64,000 nucleotides of DNA, taken from positions 1,408,498-1,472,497 of the forward strand of contig NW_006768767.1 in assembly GCF_000204055.1 (NCBI RefSeq), read 5' to 3'. Of the stretch, positions 1 through 11,579 are shown piece after piece. The notes beneath the pieces were generated by a model. The model saw only the letters and a program-made list of their open reading frames with translations. It was not told the DNA's origin and did no database searches. This stretch comes from Melampsora larici-populina 98AG31. Lineage: Eukaryota > Basidiomycota > Pucciniomycetes > Pucciniales > Melampsoraceae. A program made the position numbers and the translations under genes. The number at the start of each line of letters is the position of its first letter. Positions within the stretch are counted from its first letter, which is position 1.

Positions 1-141
1 TGAAGTGTAAAGTTGATCGATGAAAGACTCAACTGTACACATTTAAGGTTCTTAACGCATACAAATGACTATTTCCCAGCTATAAATATGTTCACCCTAG
101 GATCCTTGAACGCAAAAATTACAAAGAATCGATCGATCAAC

Positions 142-2227
142 TTATGCACAGGGAGCAAGATCATCAAGGGTATATTCGACAAGAAGAGTAGCTTCCTCTT
201 CTGAAAGATTTTTGACAAGAGAGATAAGGTCGGAGGTAGTAAGTGATTGCCAATTTTTGTTTATCCATTTATAGGCTTCAACTCGTAGTTCTTCATGTTG
301 CTTGAAAACTGGACTCTGGATTTCAGAAATTACATTGCCGACCTCGAGGGAGTTAATAATTTGTTTGTGACATATTGCTTTTAATTCAGGAATGTTCAAC
401 GCTTTGTTCCATCAAAACAATGGACATCAGGGATTTATCTTGAATCATGTTACAAAGCTAAGCAGATGGATTTTTGGTTTACTTACTATGGGCCAAACGA
501 TGCAAACTCTTTGGGCTTGAGAGCACTTTGAACCCGGGTACAACAGTGTGAGGGGTGCAGTGAGCTTCAGCCCACTCAGGCCAAGGGATAAGTTGTGGTG
601 CTTGACTAGGTTCTAGTTGCTGTGATTGCTCATTTTTCGGTTCTTGTGATAGATGAGGTTTTAGTTGCTGTGATTGCTCATTTTTCGGTTCTTGTGATAG
701 ATGAGGTTTTAGTTGCTGTGATTGAACATTTTCTAATTTTGGTAATTGGCCGCTCTCTGGAGCCGGAACGGAAGGGTTTTCACAGTATTGTTGGTATGCA
801 GACCTCAGCGGTGCGAAATGCAGAGCTCTGTAATTGAGACAAAACGATCAGATTCTTAGGTGTTCACAAGCACGATTCGATTGTGAAATTGTAATCTTAA
901 ACCTACCCGCAGATTGCATAATCGATGAATGCTTGATATGTTCGTCGACTACAATATCACAATGAGTATCGTACAAGATAAGCACATTCATATAAGGAGG
1001 AAATTGCGTACGAGGTGCCATCGACATGGATAGTAGCTTTGAATCCACTGCTCTGTTGTCAAAGATCAGTTTCACTACTTCAAAAATCGATCAGAAAACT
1101 TGAATATTTGAACATAAGTACCTTGTCAGGTTCACTGTTGTCAGGTTCACTGTCCCATTCTTCATCGGAATCATTGCAGGGTAACTCTTCGGTAAGCATT
1201 TCTGCTTCGTCCCTTTTGCGCTTTGCTTTATCCAGACGTTGTGACTCAGAGTCTTCTGGCGAGTGACCTGGGTACGCCAACAATAAACCAGTCAGTCCAA
1301 CTGGATAGGCATTTAGCACGAAGTGATTTGAAGTGGAAAGCTTTGCACTGACATTTCTGAAAGTACTCGAATCGTGTAAGTATACGGCTTGGGACATACA
1401 GATGTTTAAAAGTTTCGCCATGTTTCGAACGAAAGACTAATCGAGTCATATCAATTGAGGGCTCTTGAAAAGTTTCGAGCAATGTGTTGCGTGTTTGCAG
1501 CATCGCTTTCTTCAGATCATCTAGCTCGCGTCGAGTTTTATCAAACGTTGCCAAAGATATCTCTTGACGTGACCACTTTATTTTGAAGTAGAGTACATCC
1601 TGTATTCACAAGTGGTGTGGAAAGAATCAGCCTTCCATCTTCACCTGCACACGCAATGCATACCTCAAGACCATGAGAGCCTTTGAACCTTCCTAATATG
1701 TCCTTCACGCTGCCCACAGTGATAGTTTTCCACTCGGCTGGGTCGCTGTATGGCGTGATAGTAGCGTGATTAATGATATGGATTTGGTCATCGTACATGC
1801 CCAAGACAGTAAACTAGATGGGGCTCGCATTGAGTCAAAGTACCGATTGGTACAAAAGAACGATATGTCAACAAAAAAAACAAGCAATCTGGTGGTGGTA
1901 GAAGCTGCTCACCTCCCAAGACATGGTCCACTCGGCGTACATTTGGTACACCAAATCACTCAGATGCACCACCAGTTCTTCTACAACTACTTTTTCATCT
2001 TCCACCGGAGGCAATGGTCCCGTGGCGGATGGAATTGCCTCTGTTCTAGTCGTTCGTTTTTGGAACCGAAATTCGTGAGGACATCTTGTGGAATACACGT
2101 GGTCCGCTGGTGATCGACGTGGGTCATGTAGGCAATGTTGGTAATTGAGTCTTGTAAAAACCTCATCCGCAGGATTCTCGGTTCTCAAAAACCTGGTAGG
2201 TTTATTCAAGACTCCGCTGGTCTGCAA
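142..2227 (-). CDS. BTB/POZ (plus MATH-like N-terminus) domain protein, fungal family
   Basis: Reading leftward on the minus strand, the segments match the order of the large fungal BTB/POZ family. An N-terminal MATH-like part lies around 2200-1560 (WKTITVGSVKDILGRF). A BTB start lies around 1550-1350 (LVFRSKHGETFKHLYVPSRI, then RFEYFQKC). An acidic linker lies around 1300-1130 (EEWDSEPDNSEPDK). The strand-helix part with the family motif HFAPLRS is near 800, and the C-terminal helical part (SPKSLHRLAH, then LNIPELKAICHKQI) is at 560-142. The last intron is clear (gtaagt near 490, exon resuming near 401), and the stop is at 142. Such proteins are usually adaptors for cullin-3 ubiquitin ligases or transcription-related; rust and mushroom genomes carry many copies. 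One junction near 1560-1600 could not be resolved in frame, so a frameshift is possible. The start is uncertain. Confidence 0.6.
615..735. repeat. 48-bp tandem repeat, about 2.5 copies, inside the BTB gene
   Basis: The sequence beginning agttgctgtgattgctcatt recurs at 615, 663 and 711, exactly 48 bp apart. The first two units are identical. On the minus strand each unit encodes 16 residues (QQLKPHLSQEPKNEQS), giving a Gln-rich linker between the BTB core and the C-terminal helices. Being a multiple of three, copy-number change would keep the frame. Confidence 0.85.
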
Positions 2228-2480
2228 GATTTGGACAATGGGAAGAATGGGAAGCAGAGTTCAAGAGAGCGGTCGTGAGTTTCATTGCTCGAGTGATTTG
2301 AATATGTATCTACTCACTGTCACTGTACGCGTCTCCGGCAGAGCTGCCATGATTCAACCTGTTAAACGCGTCGTCGATTTGAGGAAGAAAAGAAAGAAAA
2401 GCTTGGAGAACTTTCCTCGAGGTTTCAGGTAACCTTTGGACGGACCGAGGATTCGGTACCGGGTACTTCTCTACCCACAC

Positions 2481-3683
2481 ATGAACCCTGACGTCGTTCA
2501 TCAGACTTTCAAGAGCGTTCGTTTGGCTTACTCGAAAAGCATGATCCTTCTCATCAATTACACTGTTCTACCAGAACCTGGTACGGTGCCATATCCACAT
2601 GCCACACTTGTCGAATCTGATTCAAAAGAAAGTCAAATAATCCATCTCAAACAGATTCCTACAAATACAGAAGATTTGCGGACTTCATCGATTGGTCAGG
2701 CCAACCTGATGGAATTTGGTTTCGAAGTTCTCTGGCAGACTCCCTCTGATATCTCATATGAGGAGTTTGGAACCATAATTGGCTCGGATGAGCGATTTGA
2801 AGTCACTAAACGCTATCGCACTACGACTTGCGAGTAGGCTGAGCTGATCAGATCTTTAGTTTACGTTGCCTTTAACTCGATTGCAAGTCTGATTCTTCTG
2901 ATTTTTATACTTTTTCTTGGATCTGCAGCTTGCTCAAAACTCGCTTGGGTGCTGATAGAGTTGTGGCCTGGAACCATCATATCCGCCGCTCTGCTGTCAC
3001 TCCCGAGACAGAACCAGATCATCCTAGCTCGACCCTTCCCGCCACTCGGGCTCATGTTGATCAATCCGACAATCGGGCCAGGGAAGCAATCAGCTCTGAG
3101 TTAGGCTTCAAGACCTCTGAAGAGCTCCAAGCTTGGGTATCCCGCGGTGGTCGAGCGACAATGATCAATCTCTGGAGACCATTAAAGGGTCCGGTACGAT
3201 ATGCTCCTCTGACGGTATGTGACGGTCGAAGTGTACGGCCTACAGAGCTTGTGAGGTGCAATGATTACTTTGGCGAGCATTTTTCCGTAGGATATCATGG
3301 TGCGCCTGAATTATTTATTGAGGATAAGTAGATAATATGATTCTTCCTTCATGGGATGTAAAGCTCATGATTATGCATCTCCACATCTCTTCTGGAATGG
3401 ATAATGTCGATATGATTGTACCTCTTCGCGTCGTTCATCTTGGCTGAATTTAGAATCTCAACGGTGGTACTATATTTCAGATCAAATGCCATCAGAACCA
3501 ATCTTAATCCTCTGCTACGACTCAGCTGTTGACCCAGTCTTGAATGCAAAGATAGATGAACTTCACCGAGCCAGCTGCTGTCCACATACTGCTGCGTTAT
3601 CTCCAGAAAATACGGATGTAACTGATACTAGGGAGAGTATTGAAGTTAGGACTTATGCATTCTGGGATCCACCCACCCGATGA
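2481..3683 (+). CDS. GA4-desaturase / AsaB-family hydroxylase-like protein
   Basis: Three exons (2481-2833, 2929-3299, 3454-3683) join to 954 nt, 317 residues, close to the family's usual length. The second exon carries the family core: GADRVVAWNHHIRRS, then AHVDQS (an HxD metal-binding pattern), then INLWRPLKGPV and LTVCDGRSV. The third gives SQRWYYISDQMPSEPILIL and CYDS, matching the conserved end of the family. Relatives include the gibberellin GA4 desaturase, a 2-oxoglutarate/Fe(II) dioxygenase, and AsaB/CmcJ-like enzymes of secondary metabolism. The position usually held by His just before RWYY is Gln here, so the metal-ligand set is not proven. The ATG at 2481 is the first in frame; an upstream exon is possible. 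Confidence 0.7.
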
Positions 3684-5195
3684 TCAGTAGAATTCAATCC
3701 TGGAAGAGACCCGAAATCTTGTATACTATTTTTTATGTTACCGCTCTCTTGACCAACACTGCTTGTCAATCAACTGCGTCCTCTTGGCCTATGATCACTG
3801 CGACCACAAAGTTGAAAATCTGCATGGGCCTAGACATTACTTCAGTGCTGGCTGGCATCTATACTCCGCAAATTTAGCCACTTCTTAAACTAGCTTGGCA
3901 CTGTAAAACTTCTTCTTGCCCAGTCAATGCAAAGATCAAATTCCTTTTGTCCATTTTATGCTGGCACCATTAAAGCCTGGTAAACTATGGGGGCTTCTTC
4001 AATACTAGAAAGACTGAGGCATCAAAATGCAAATCCTCGAGGTTTTAAGAGGGATGTTGAGACTGGCATATCAAGAGTGTTGCTTCTATATAGCTTTCTT
4101 ACGCAATCAATCATCAATGTTGTCTCATTTCATACAATATCCAATGGACAGAGCACGACCGCACTTTGTCAAAAGAGGGACTTGCTCCTCAAGTCAATGG
4201 GATACAAACCAGATTGTTCTCAAATGATATATAAGTGTGTCAATGATCTCAAAATCTTGATTACGCTCTTGAAACCTCAAACATAGGTGAACCATAATGG
4301 GGTATATAAACCTTATAGCGATGTTTTGAAACAACATAAAAAATTCAAAAGAAAACAGTGTCATGTTTGGGTAAAAAGCTAAACCTGGAGCAAATTTTAT
4401 CAATGTTATCACCTACTTCACCACTGGCATCATGTCTCACCACCATCAACACATATATCAATCTATCTTGCCATGCATCAGAAGAGTTTTGGAAAACCCT
4501 TGAATCTTTTGACACATCTGATGAAATTGTACAAGACACTGTGTGATATAACGAGATAGATAAGTTGAATCCATATAAGAGATAACAGATTAGAGATATA
4601 AATATATGTATAGCCAAAAGACAAGAAATATATGTTAATGAGATTATCACCACAAAGTTTGATATCAGGGAAAATAATCCAAATACACATTCAATCCTCC
4701 CAAGCAAAGAAGAATAGAACACCAAAGAAACACAAAACATCTTGATATGTTCTCAGAAGTTCAGTTTAGTATTACTCATCTTTTGACAGAGAAAGCTATA
4801 TATATACATACTCATTTTTATCTTATTTTGCCAGGGCAGTCAATTTTGTCATCTTACTTCGTTTTATAAAAGTGGTTGATAGCGTGGAAATCAGAATTTT
4901 TCCTGCGTGCAATGAGTTACAGGCATTTCAAACATTGTAGGTCTAGAAGGAGCATTGCAATAATGGAATCATGATCCCTGTACCACACTTTCACTACCCG
5001 CCTTACTCAACCGCTCTTTCTCTTCAAAAAGCTCGAAAATTAGACCACCGGACTTTCAGAAGAAAAACAATGGGACTCGGGAGCCAAGTATACGGGACTT
5101 TACTGCTGATCCATGTACAAGAGTTATAGTAGTGAACCCCCCAGAAATCCTTTGGGAAATGTTATCAGTCTGAAGGCTATGAGTCACATGGTCAG
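3684..5195. other. Intergenic, no gene recognised
   Basis: AT-rich sequence with only short open frames on both strands and no recognisable protein motif. A hydrophobic minus-strand frame at 4345-4740 looks like a by-product of AT-rich composition. Confidence 0.5.
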
Positions 5196-5378
5196 TTAAA
5201 TCTCCGGATCATTTTGAAATACGCTCAAGCGACGAGCGGAACAGGTTTCTTTCTGCAAAATATTCAACTCGACTCGCGTATAGTCTTTGTTTGTCTTGTT
5301 GAGTAAGTATAATTGATTATATCCTGCATTGTAGTCTTCTATCAACTCACTGAATATCTCTAAACGGTCATCAGCCAT
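5196..5378 (-). CDS. Small hypothetical protein (60 aa)
   Basis: The frame starts MADDRLEIFSELIEDYNAGY and ends before 5196. Its composition is soluble and helix-like (many Glu, Asp, Leu), unlike the low-complexity frames around it, and the ATG sits in a good context (aaaggATGg). A possible 3' splice site (acatttcag) lies just upstream on the minus strand, so this could be the last exon of a larger gene. Not recognised; it may equally be chance. Confidence 0.25.
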   Translation of the reverse strand: MADDRLEIFSELIEDYNAGYNQLYLLNKTNKDYTRVELNILQKETCSARRLSVFQNDPEI

Positions 5379-5704
5379 CCTTTTGCTGAGCTGAAATGTT
5401 TGTGACCTGATCTACAAAACTCGGATAAGAAATTTTCAGGTAAAAATATACACTCGATTAAGAACTGACTAAAGTTGAAAATGGTTATGCTCATTGCCTT
5501 CGCTGGGTTTGACTCTTGAGTTTTTCACTTTACCATGGTTCAACAGACCACTCACGAGCTCATAACTAAAAGATGGCGAGGAAGTTATTCAGGACAAAGT
5601 AGATAGGACTCCGTACCTGCTCAAGAATTTGATACCAAACTCATCCATGCGTTGAATTTCGTATGAAGCCAGAGATCCTTCGCTGGCAAGGTCTTCTGGA
5701 ATAG

Positions 5705-5713
5705 ATATAAATA
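5705..5713 (+). promoter_or_regulatory. TATA-like element upstream of the exon-cassette gene
   Basis: The sequence atataaata lies about 195 bp before the start codon at 5908, with C/T-rich sequence following, as in many fungal promoters. Placement is consistent with a TATA box and a leader of 100-150 nt; this is inferred from sequence alone. Confidence 0.4.
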
Positions 5714-5907
5714 CTCAACCTTTTCGTCAGCACAAAACCTTTCCTAACCATCATTCCTTCAATATCATTTAATTGATTCTAAAAAATTCACTACTACTAC
5801 CATTCTTACACTACTTCTTGAACCCATCATTCTCATCTTCTCTTGAATACCAATTCGAAACCCGCATACCTCTTAACTTTCTTTCCCCTCAACAATACTT
5901 CCCTACC

Positions 5908-7447
5908 ATGCATTCTCAATCAACCCAACCAAGCCGCCGTTCACGACTCTTATCTGCACTAAAGTTATCAGATAAGCCAACTAAGGACTTGGGCATATCA
6001 TCCTCAAATTTCAAAGTGAGCTTTCTTACTCTATTTTTCAAGTAATTATGATTATTGTACTGACTTTGAGGCTTCGAATTTAGCGTGCAAAAGCTTACGA
6101 GATGGCACATTCAAAACCGGTCGTGAAGCCTACACTGGTAAGCGTTGATGTCATTAGCTTTGCATTTACCGTTCCGTTATTGATCGTTAGAGCTCATCTC
6201 GGTCCTTTCAATTTTGTTCCTTTAACAGGACCCACAAGATCCACTGCTGATGGCTTTAGTTCGATCAGCCAACACTTCAACTTCTCAGCGCTACGCCAGC
6301 CAACGATCCGTAAGCGATTTTCTCATCAACCTTTTGAAATCTTACATCTTCTTCTGGTCTAATGAATATCCTTTCTTCACATAGACCAAAGTTCCTCTTC
6401 GTGTTCCGGCCGGATTCCCTGTTAATCAGAATTTCAGCCAAAGGATAATTGATACCTTTGATGATGTAAAGGAAGAGACGAACCTTGAGGAATCTACTTC
6501 AGATGACTCTGAGGATTCCATTTTGGTTTGTTAATGTTCCAATCCCGATTCTTCATGGACATCATCAGTTTTTCATTTGCTATTCAATTATTAATCATTG
6601 ATCATTGAAGCTCATCACTGTTTTTTTCGTTTTGCTAATTAACAGGACCAATGTGATCCACTGTTGGTAGCTTTGGCTCGATCGGTCAGCAACTCAACAT
6701 CTCGACGATACGCCTGTCAAAGATCAGTAAGTGATTTTCTCATCAACATCCTCTCGTATCTTCATCTGATCTGGCAAAACATACTTTCTTCACATAGACA
6801 AAGATACCTGTTCGTGTTCCAGCCGGGTTCCCCTTTAATAAGAACTTCAGTCAAAGGGTAGTTCACACATATGACGATGTGATGGAGAAGACAAACGGTC
6901 GTGAAGCTGGCCGCTATGAGGATGTCATTTTGGTTTGTTTAATGTTCAACTTGATTGATTCTTCTTCCTAAACGCACAACGGATAATCTTTCCAAATCGA
7001 ATTATAGACTTACGTATACTTTTTCTTTAGGTTTCAAAACCTCAATCCAACATGGCTAACTGGCCACTTTCTACACCAGGACGAGTTCCACGAAAGGAAG
7101 GATACGCCCCAGCTAGCATAGTATCTTCGAGCCTGGTGACACCTCAGCTCACCATACCATCATCTTCTGCCACATCAAGTGTGGTTTCAGCTCTTGGCTC
7201 TTCTTTCACGACGCCATCAACCACTTCATCATCCTCAAGAAGAATCCAACTCTCGAGTAGGAACACTGCAAAGTGGTCGAGTAAAAATCCAACCAAGCCG
7301 ATCAATACGCTTTATACGATTCATGAAGGTTTACTTTCTCCTTCAGATTTACCTTCTCCAGCACCGGTGAGGATCTACGGAGGTAAATCACATGTCGAGG
7401 TTATGGCTGGATTAGAATTCTTGAATAAGTTTTATGGTGAAATTTGA
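5908..7447 (+). CDS. Hypothetical protein with tandemly duplicated two-exon cassette (338 aa)
   Basis: Seven exons, all meeting at phase 0: 5908-6015, 6084-6137, 6229-6309, 6385-6525, 6646-6726, 6798-6932, 7031-7447. Exons 3+4 and 5+6 are paralogous. Exons 3 and 5 (27 codons each) share DPLLxALxRSxxxSTSxRYA. Exons 4 and 6 share TKxPxRVPAGFPxNxNFSQR followed by a TxDDV motif. The intron inside each cassette is also similar (gtaagYgattttctcatcaa ... cttcacatag). The N-terminus is basic and Ser-rich; the C-terminal exon is Ser/Thr/Pro-rich with a short ordered-looking end (VEVMAGLEFLNKFYGEI). No signal peptide or membrane helix is seen. I do not recognise the family; likely lineage-restricted, nuclear or cytosolic, function unknown. 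Confidence 0.8.
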
Positions 7448-8485
7448 TGGGTTTCAAGTCCATGAAAATCAATTGAACCTTGGTCAAACTTTTTGGTTGA
7501 TGCTTTGATTTGTTTTCTTGACTACTATTTTCTTTAAAGTTTCTTTTTTTCTTTGTTGTTGTTGTAGTAGTTTTTCTATCACATCTAATTTTCCTAATGT
7601 CTTAAACTTATAATGATCAGTTTAGTTTTTATATTTCCTTTTTTCCTAATTCAATTTCATTTAAATATGTACCTCTTAATTAGTGAATCAAACCAAACCT
7701 TTATATCACCACTTTGTTTGAAATTCTGAAGATCCTCAGTTTAGTAGGATTTACTTAGAATAGCAATCAGATCATTTGATGAATAATCTAATAATATAAC
7801 CTTTTTAAAGGATTATGTAACAGAAATCCAAGAATTTCTTGCTCAAGTTCAAGCTTTTTGAAAAGCTGGCATCTTGTATGGCTCAATGATTGTCCCAAAA
7901 AACTTCTCACTCAACTCACTCAATGAAGCAAAATGACTGTATGAAACATGATGGTTGGTAAGAATTTAGGTAAAGGAAAGGTCTAGAATGATTCTTAATA
8001 GAAGTACATCTGATCTTCAAATACGGTGATAAAACACACTTGAGAGAAATCTGAGCCTAGGATCTCAAATCCAGCTCCTCCTGTAGATTTTTTTTAACAA
8101 GGATTACTGTATTGATCAAGTGGAATATCTTCAAAGATTGAAATGACGCTCATCTTGACTCTTAATATGTAATTATGAGTCAAAAGATTTGATGAAGTTG
8201 CCATTTTTTGATCCCTTTCAAATTTAAACGAATTTTGAATCTACAACTTCAAACAAAAAATTCAATTTTACTATTCACACTTGTTTTCAAAAATCAAAAT
8301 CATCATATTCACACTCTACACAATTTTTTTTATCAAACACTGAAATGCCCTCCAAAAAAATCCACACACAAAGAAAAAGAAACCTTCCTTTAATGACTGA
8401 TTTTACAAAACAAAAAACAAAAATGGAAACAAAAATGAGATATAAAATATTTATCGACAATTGACCATTGATAAGTTTTTTTTTC
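7448..8485. other. Intergenic between convergent genes
   Basis: About 1 kb of T-rich then A-rich sequence, consistent with facing 3' untranslated regions. No convincing open frame, repeat or RNA gene seen. Confidence 0.6.
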
Positions 8486-9241
8486 TTATCGGTTTCTTGT
8501 TTTTGATCCTTTTCCATTTTGATCATTTTTACTTTTAATTTCTTTTAACATCATCACTAATGGTTCTTTAACGTTTTGTACCACAAATTGTTTCATCTTT
8601 TCACTAACTTGATTTATTTTATCATTATTATTATTATTAGACGATGATGATTTACTTGAAGTTTTCTTTTTTGAATTTGTTTTTGGAAAATTAAAAAAAG
8701 TATCTGAATTTGAATTTGAATTTGAATCAGAAGAAGTAGAAGCAGGTTGAGCAAAAGAAAAAACCGATTCAAAGAAACTCATTGGATCCAAAAGGTTCGG
8801 TAAACTTTGTAAGATGAACAATTTCAATGGATTTAATGTTGATGGATTTGATTTATAAAAATTAAGCCAGTTCCAATGATTTGAATCAGACCACCAAGAT
8901 AAAGTTTGATTAGAATGATTTGAATGTTGATGACCAAACTGATTAGCAAATCCTAATAAGAACCATAATCCAACAATCAGAATACTCCATTTGATTCCAA
9001 ACCAAACTAATCTTGCAGTGGCTTTGATGGTATGATAAATTGAAATCATAGATAAGTATAAAACAATCATTGAGATGATAAATGGTAAAAGTGTATTAGG
9101 ATCTAAACTAGCATTGGCATAAACTTGTTGAAATTTCGGAAACACTATTCTTTCGAACGTTAAACCAAGAACGGAGATGACGGTGATCACTTGAATTGGA
9201 ACATATGGTGATATGTATTCCACGAGTTTCGGTGTGAGCAT
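8486..9241 (-). CDS. APQ12-like two-helix membrane protein
   Basis: Single exon, 251 residues, ATG at 9241. The N-terminal third has a hydrophobic stretch near residues 13-30 and two close membrane helices: about residues 52-74 (FIISMIVLYLSMISIYHTIK) and 82-103 (GIKWSILIVGLWFLLGFANQ), separated by a short basic linker (TARLVW). The rest is polar: an aromatic/Asn-rich middle, a Ser-Asn stretch, then a Lys-rich tail ending KGSKTRNR. This layout resembles APQ12 (nuclear pore assembly and nuclear-envelope lipid homeostasis; nuclear envelope/ER), but the tail is longer than the yeast protein and sequence identity cannot be measured here. It is divergent from the gene at 9700. Confidence 0.45.
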   Translation of the reverse strand: MLTPKLVEYISPYVPIQVITVISVLGLTFERIVFPKFQQVYANASLDPNTLLPFIISMIVLYLSMISIYHTIKATARLVWFGIKWSILIVGLWFLLGFANQFGHQHSNHSNQTLSWWSDSNHWNWLNFYKSNPSTLNPLKLFILQSLPNLLDPMSFFESVFSFAQPASTSSDSNSNSNSDTFFNFPKTNSKKKTSSKSSSSNNNNNDKINQVSEKMKQFVVQNVKEPLVMMLKEIKSKNDQNGKGSKTRNR

Positions 9242-9699
9242 TTCGTACGTAGAACTGATAAGTTATTGTAGACTGATTATTTGTGGATGAGATTCTAGAA
9301 CCAGATTCAAGATAGGTCAACTTTATCAACTCAAAGTAATACTAAGCTCTTTTCAATAGATTATCTTACTTTAATTAATCGATGGTAATGTGAGATGGAA
9401 TGAGTTGATCTGAGTTTGATGGAGGTAATGAATGTTGTTTAAGTAGAGGAGAATGCTGGATTATATTTTGAAAGAGACCATGAGGTGTGATGAAAGGACT
9501 CTTCGAGGATGACTGAGGATCCTTTGTAAAGTTCGAATTCTAAGGATTCGCACAGTTAAGTACCCTTTACAAGTTATTCGATCACATGACTCATTTCTAC
9601 TGAGCTTTCAAGTTGAACTTTTCATTCTGTCTTACCCTTTCAACAAGTTCAAACATTCTCAACACTCAACAAACCCTCAGCTTAGATCAAAGAGAAAAC

Positions 9700-10105
9700 A
9701 TGAAGCTAGACGAAGCTGATCTCTTCTTAAACAGTCTTGCTGATCTAATAACACCAAACAGGTATGTAAACATCCCTCTAAACAAAAACAAAACAAACCT
9801 ATGTGTAGAATTGAGATTATCTGATGTTTCCATGATATTGTTTGCAATTCAGAGCAATCTCTCAATTAGAAACCGCTCAAATCGAAATCAAAGACCACAA
9901 ATCAAAATTAATATTCTTACAAGATGCTTATCAGCTTTCAATAGATTCAATTCCAAACATTTCAAATCCAGATCCTAATTATTCAAGACTTTTATATGAA
10001 GTTACTCAAACTATTGATTCATATGAACGTCGATTAATTCAACTTGAATTAGTTTATGAGATGAAAAAACGTTATGCAGTTGAAGTTTTAAAAGCTCAAA
10101 TTTAA
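9700..10105 (+). CDS. Small coiled-coil protein (104 aa)
   Basis: Two exons (9700-9761, 9853-10105) join in frame to 315 nt; the intron has gtatgt and ttcag ends. The product begins MKLDEADLFLNSLADLITP and continues with heptad-like helices (RAISQLETAQIEIKDH; SYERRLIQLELVYEMKKRY) around a short Pro/Asn linker. Size and layout suit a small subunit of a larger complex (kinetochore, Mediator or tether type), but no family is recognised. It is convergent with the V-ATPase gene and divergent from the APQ12-like gene. Confidence 0.65.
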
Positions 10106-10604
10106 AATCATTTCGGTTTCTTCATTCGGATTTGATCATTCAAGATCGTTAAGTTTGGGTACTGAAGAAAATTTATGTAGCTTATTCCAGGACTGGACGT
10201 GTAATCAATGTATTCTTTGTTGGGGGAAAAGTTATCAGGGAACCATGTGTGACTATTTGAGGCATACAAAGCCAAACTAAACCTTTTGATGTCCTAGTTA
10301 GCCTTCAAGCCCAACCAACTTGTAACCAATTTGTTTGACAATACTCGTTCACCTCAGTCTCAAAAATAGTCAATCTAAACACTTCTTGATTCTTTTGTAC
10401 AAAACGTAGAGAAGTAGAAATGTCATTGGAGAGCAACAATTGTATCACCCAAACGGGCGTCTGATTAGCTGTGTGTGATCATAGTCAGACAAATGAGATG
10501 AGAAAGGTAAAAAGCTAGATAGAGATGCATGATGTGAATAGATTAGATTAAGACCTTAAGTTAGGAAACTATCTATACGAGGTTCTAAAATTGATTGCTT
10601 GAGA

Positions 10605-11579
10605 TCATTTGAGTTCACCAGCTTTTCCAGATACCAAGAGTCCAACTGAAAAAAAACAAAGTAAACAGTCAGTATATTTTTAAACTGAAGACGAAAGATA
10701 TCGAATACTCAACTAATCAATCCAAATAATCCCAAGATAGAACTAAAGACTTCAATGACCAAAATCTTGACAAACAAACTAGGATCTGAAGCATCAGCTA
10801 AAGCAGCATTCGAACCTGAGATCCCTACACCAATTCCACATAACAAATTACAAAATCCCATAATCAAACCTCCCCAAAATAAAGAATAGCCTGTGAAATA
10901 GTTTTCTCTAGTATAAAGACCTTCAGGAGATGAGAATGATCCGATCTTGGATGAGAAGACGATAGCTTTAGATAGAAAAAAAGATTAGAAGGAAGGTTTA
11001 GTGATACGGTTTGGTAATTCTTATTTTAGAATATGATGAGAAGACGAACCTCCAATGACTCCATAAATCCCTACTACTTCACAGAAGATGATACTGATCA
11101 AATTTTTGGTTCGGATCCTAGGTGTTCTTACTCCTCCTCCTAGGATAGATGTACCCGTTGTTAGAATTCCCCTGCATACCAAAAAAAAATCCAAATGAGC
11201 ATCATTTCGATCATCTGGAGTTATAAGGATATAACATCTTGTGATCAAACTTACCAACCAGCACCAATCACACTCAATCCAATGTTTAATGCAATACCCA
11301 TAAGAGCCCAGACATGAGGTGAAGTTTCTTCCAAGAAAGCTAAACCCAATCATCGATCACGAAAAGAAAAAACAGCTCACGTCAGAATTCAGAAACCCAA
11401 AAGGAATAGATCATATAGTTTCATGGATCATGGATCATAATTGGATTTTAAAAACCAACCGGAATGAACTAACCACCAACATTAAAACTATCACCTGAAT
11501 TGGTAAATACCAAATAAAGTGAAACAGTCGTTAAAGTTAAAGCTGAGGCCGATGTAGCTGCATAACCAAGATAACCCAT
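10605..11579 (-). CDS. VMA16: V-type H+-ATPase proteolipid subunit c''
   Basis: Five exons (11579-11474, 11339-11255, 11171-11050, 10965-10714, 10645-10605) join to 606 nt, 201 residues; yeast Vma16 is slightly longer. The order of conserved segments is typical: [56 protein letters not shown] with the proton-carrying Glu at about residue 95, [12 protein letters not shown], then [19 protein letters not shown] and a short tail ending AGELK. Four to five membrane helices are visible. The subunit is part of the Vo rotor ring that moves protons into the vacuole and other acidic organelles. No in-frame ATG precedes 11579 within the same exon; a short upstream coding exon cannot be excluded. Confidence 0.92.

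Noticed and set aside
4345..4740. Hydrophobic 131-aa minus-strand frame
   Set aside because: Low-complexity AT-rich translation with no splice support, no start context and no recognisable motif.
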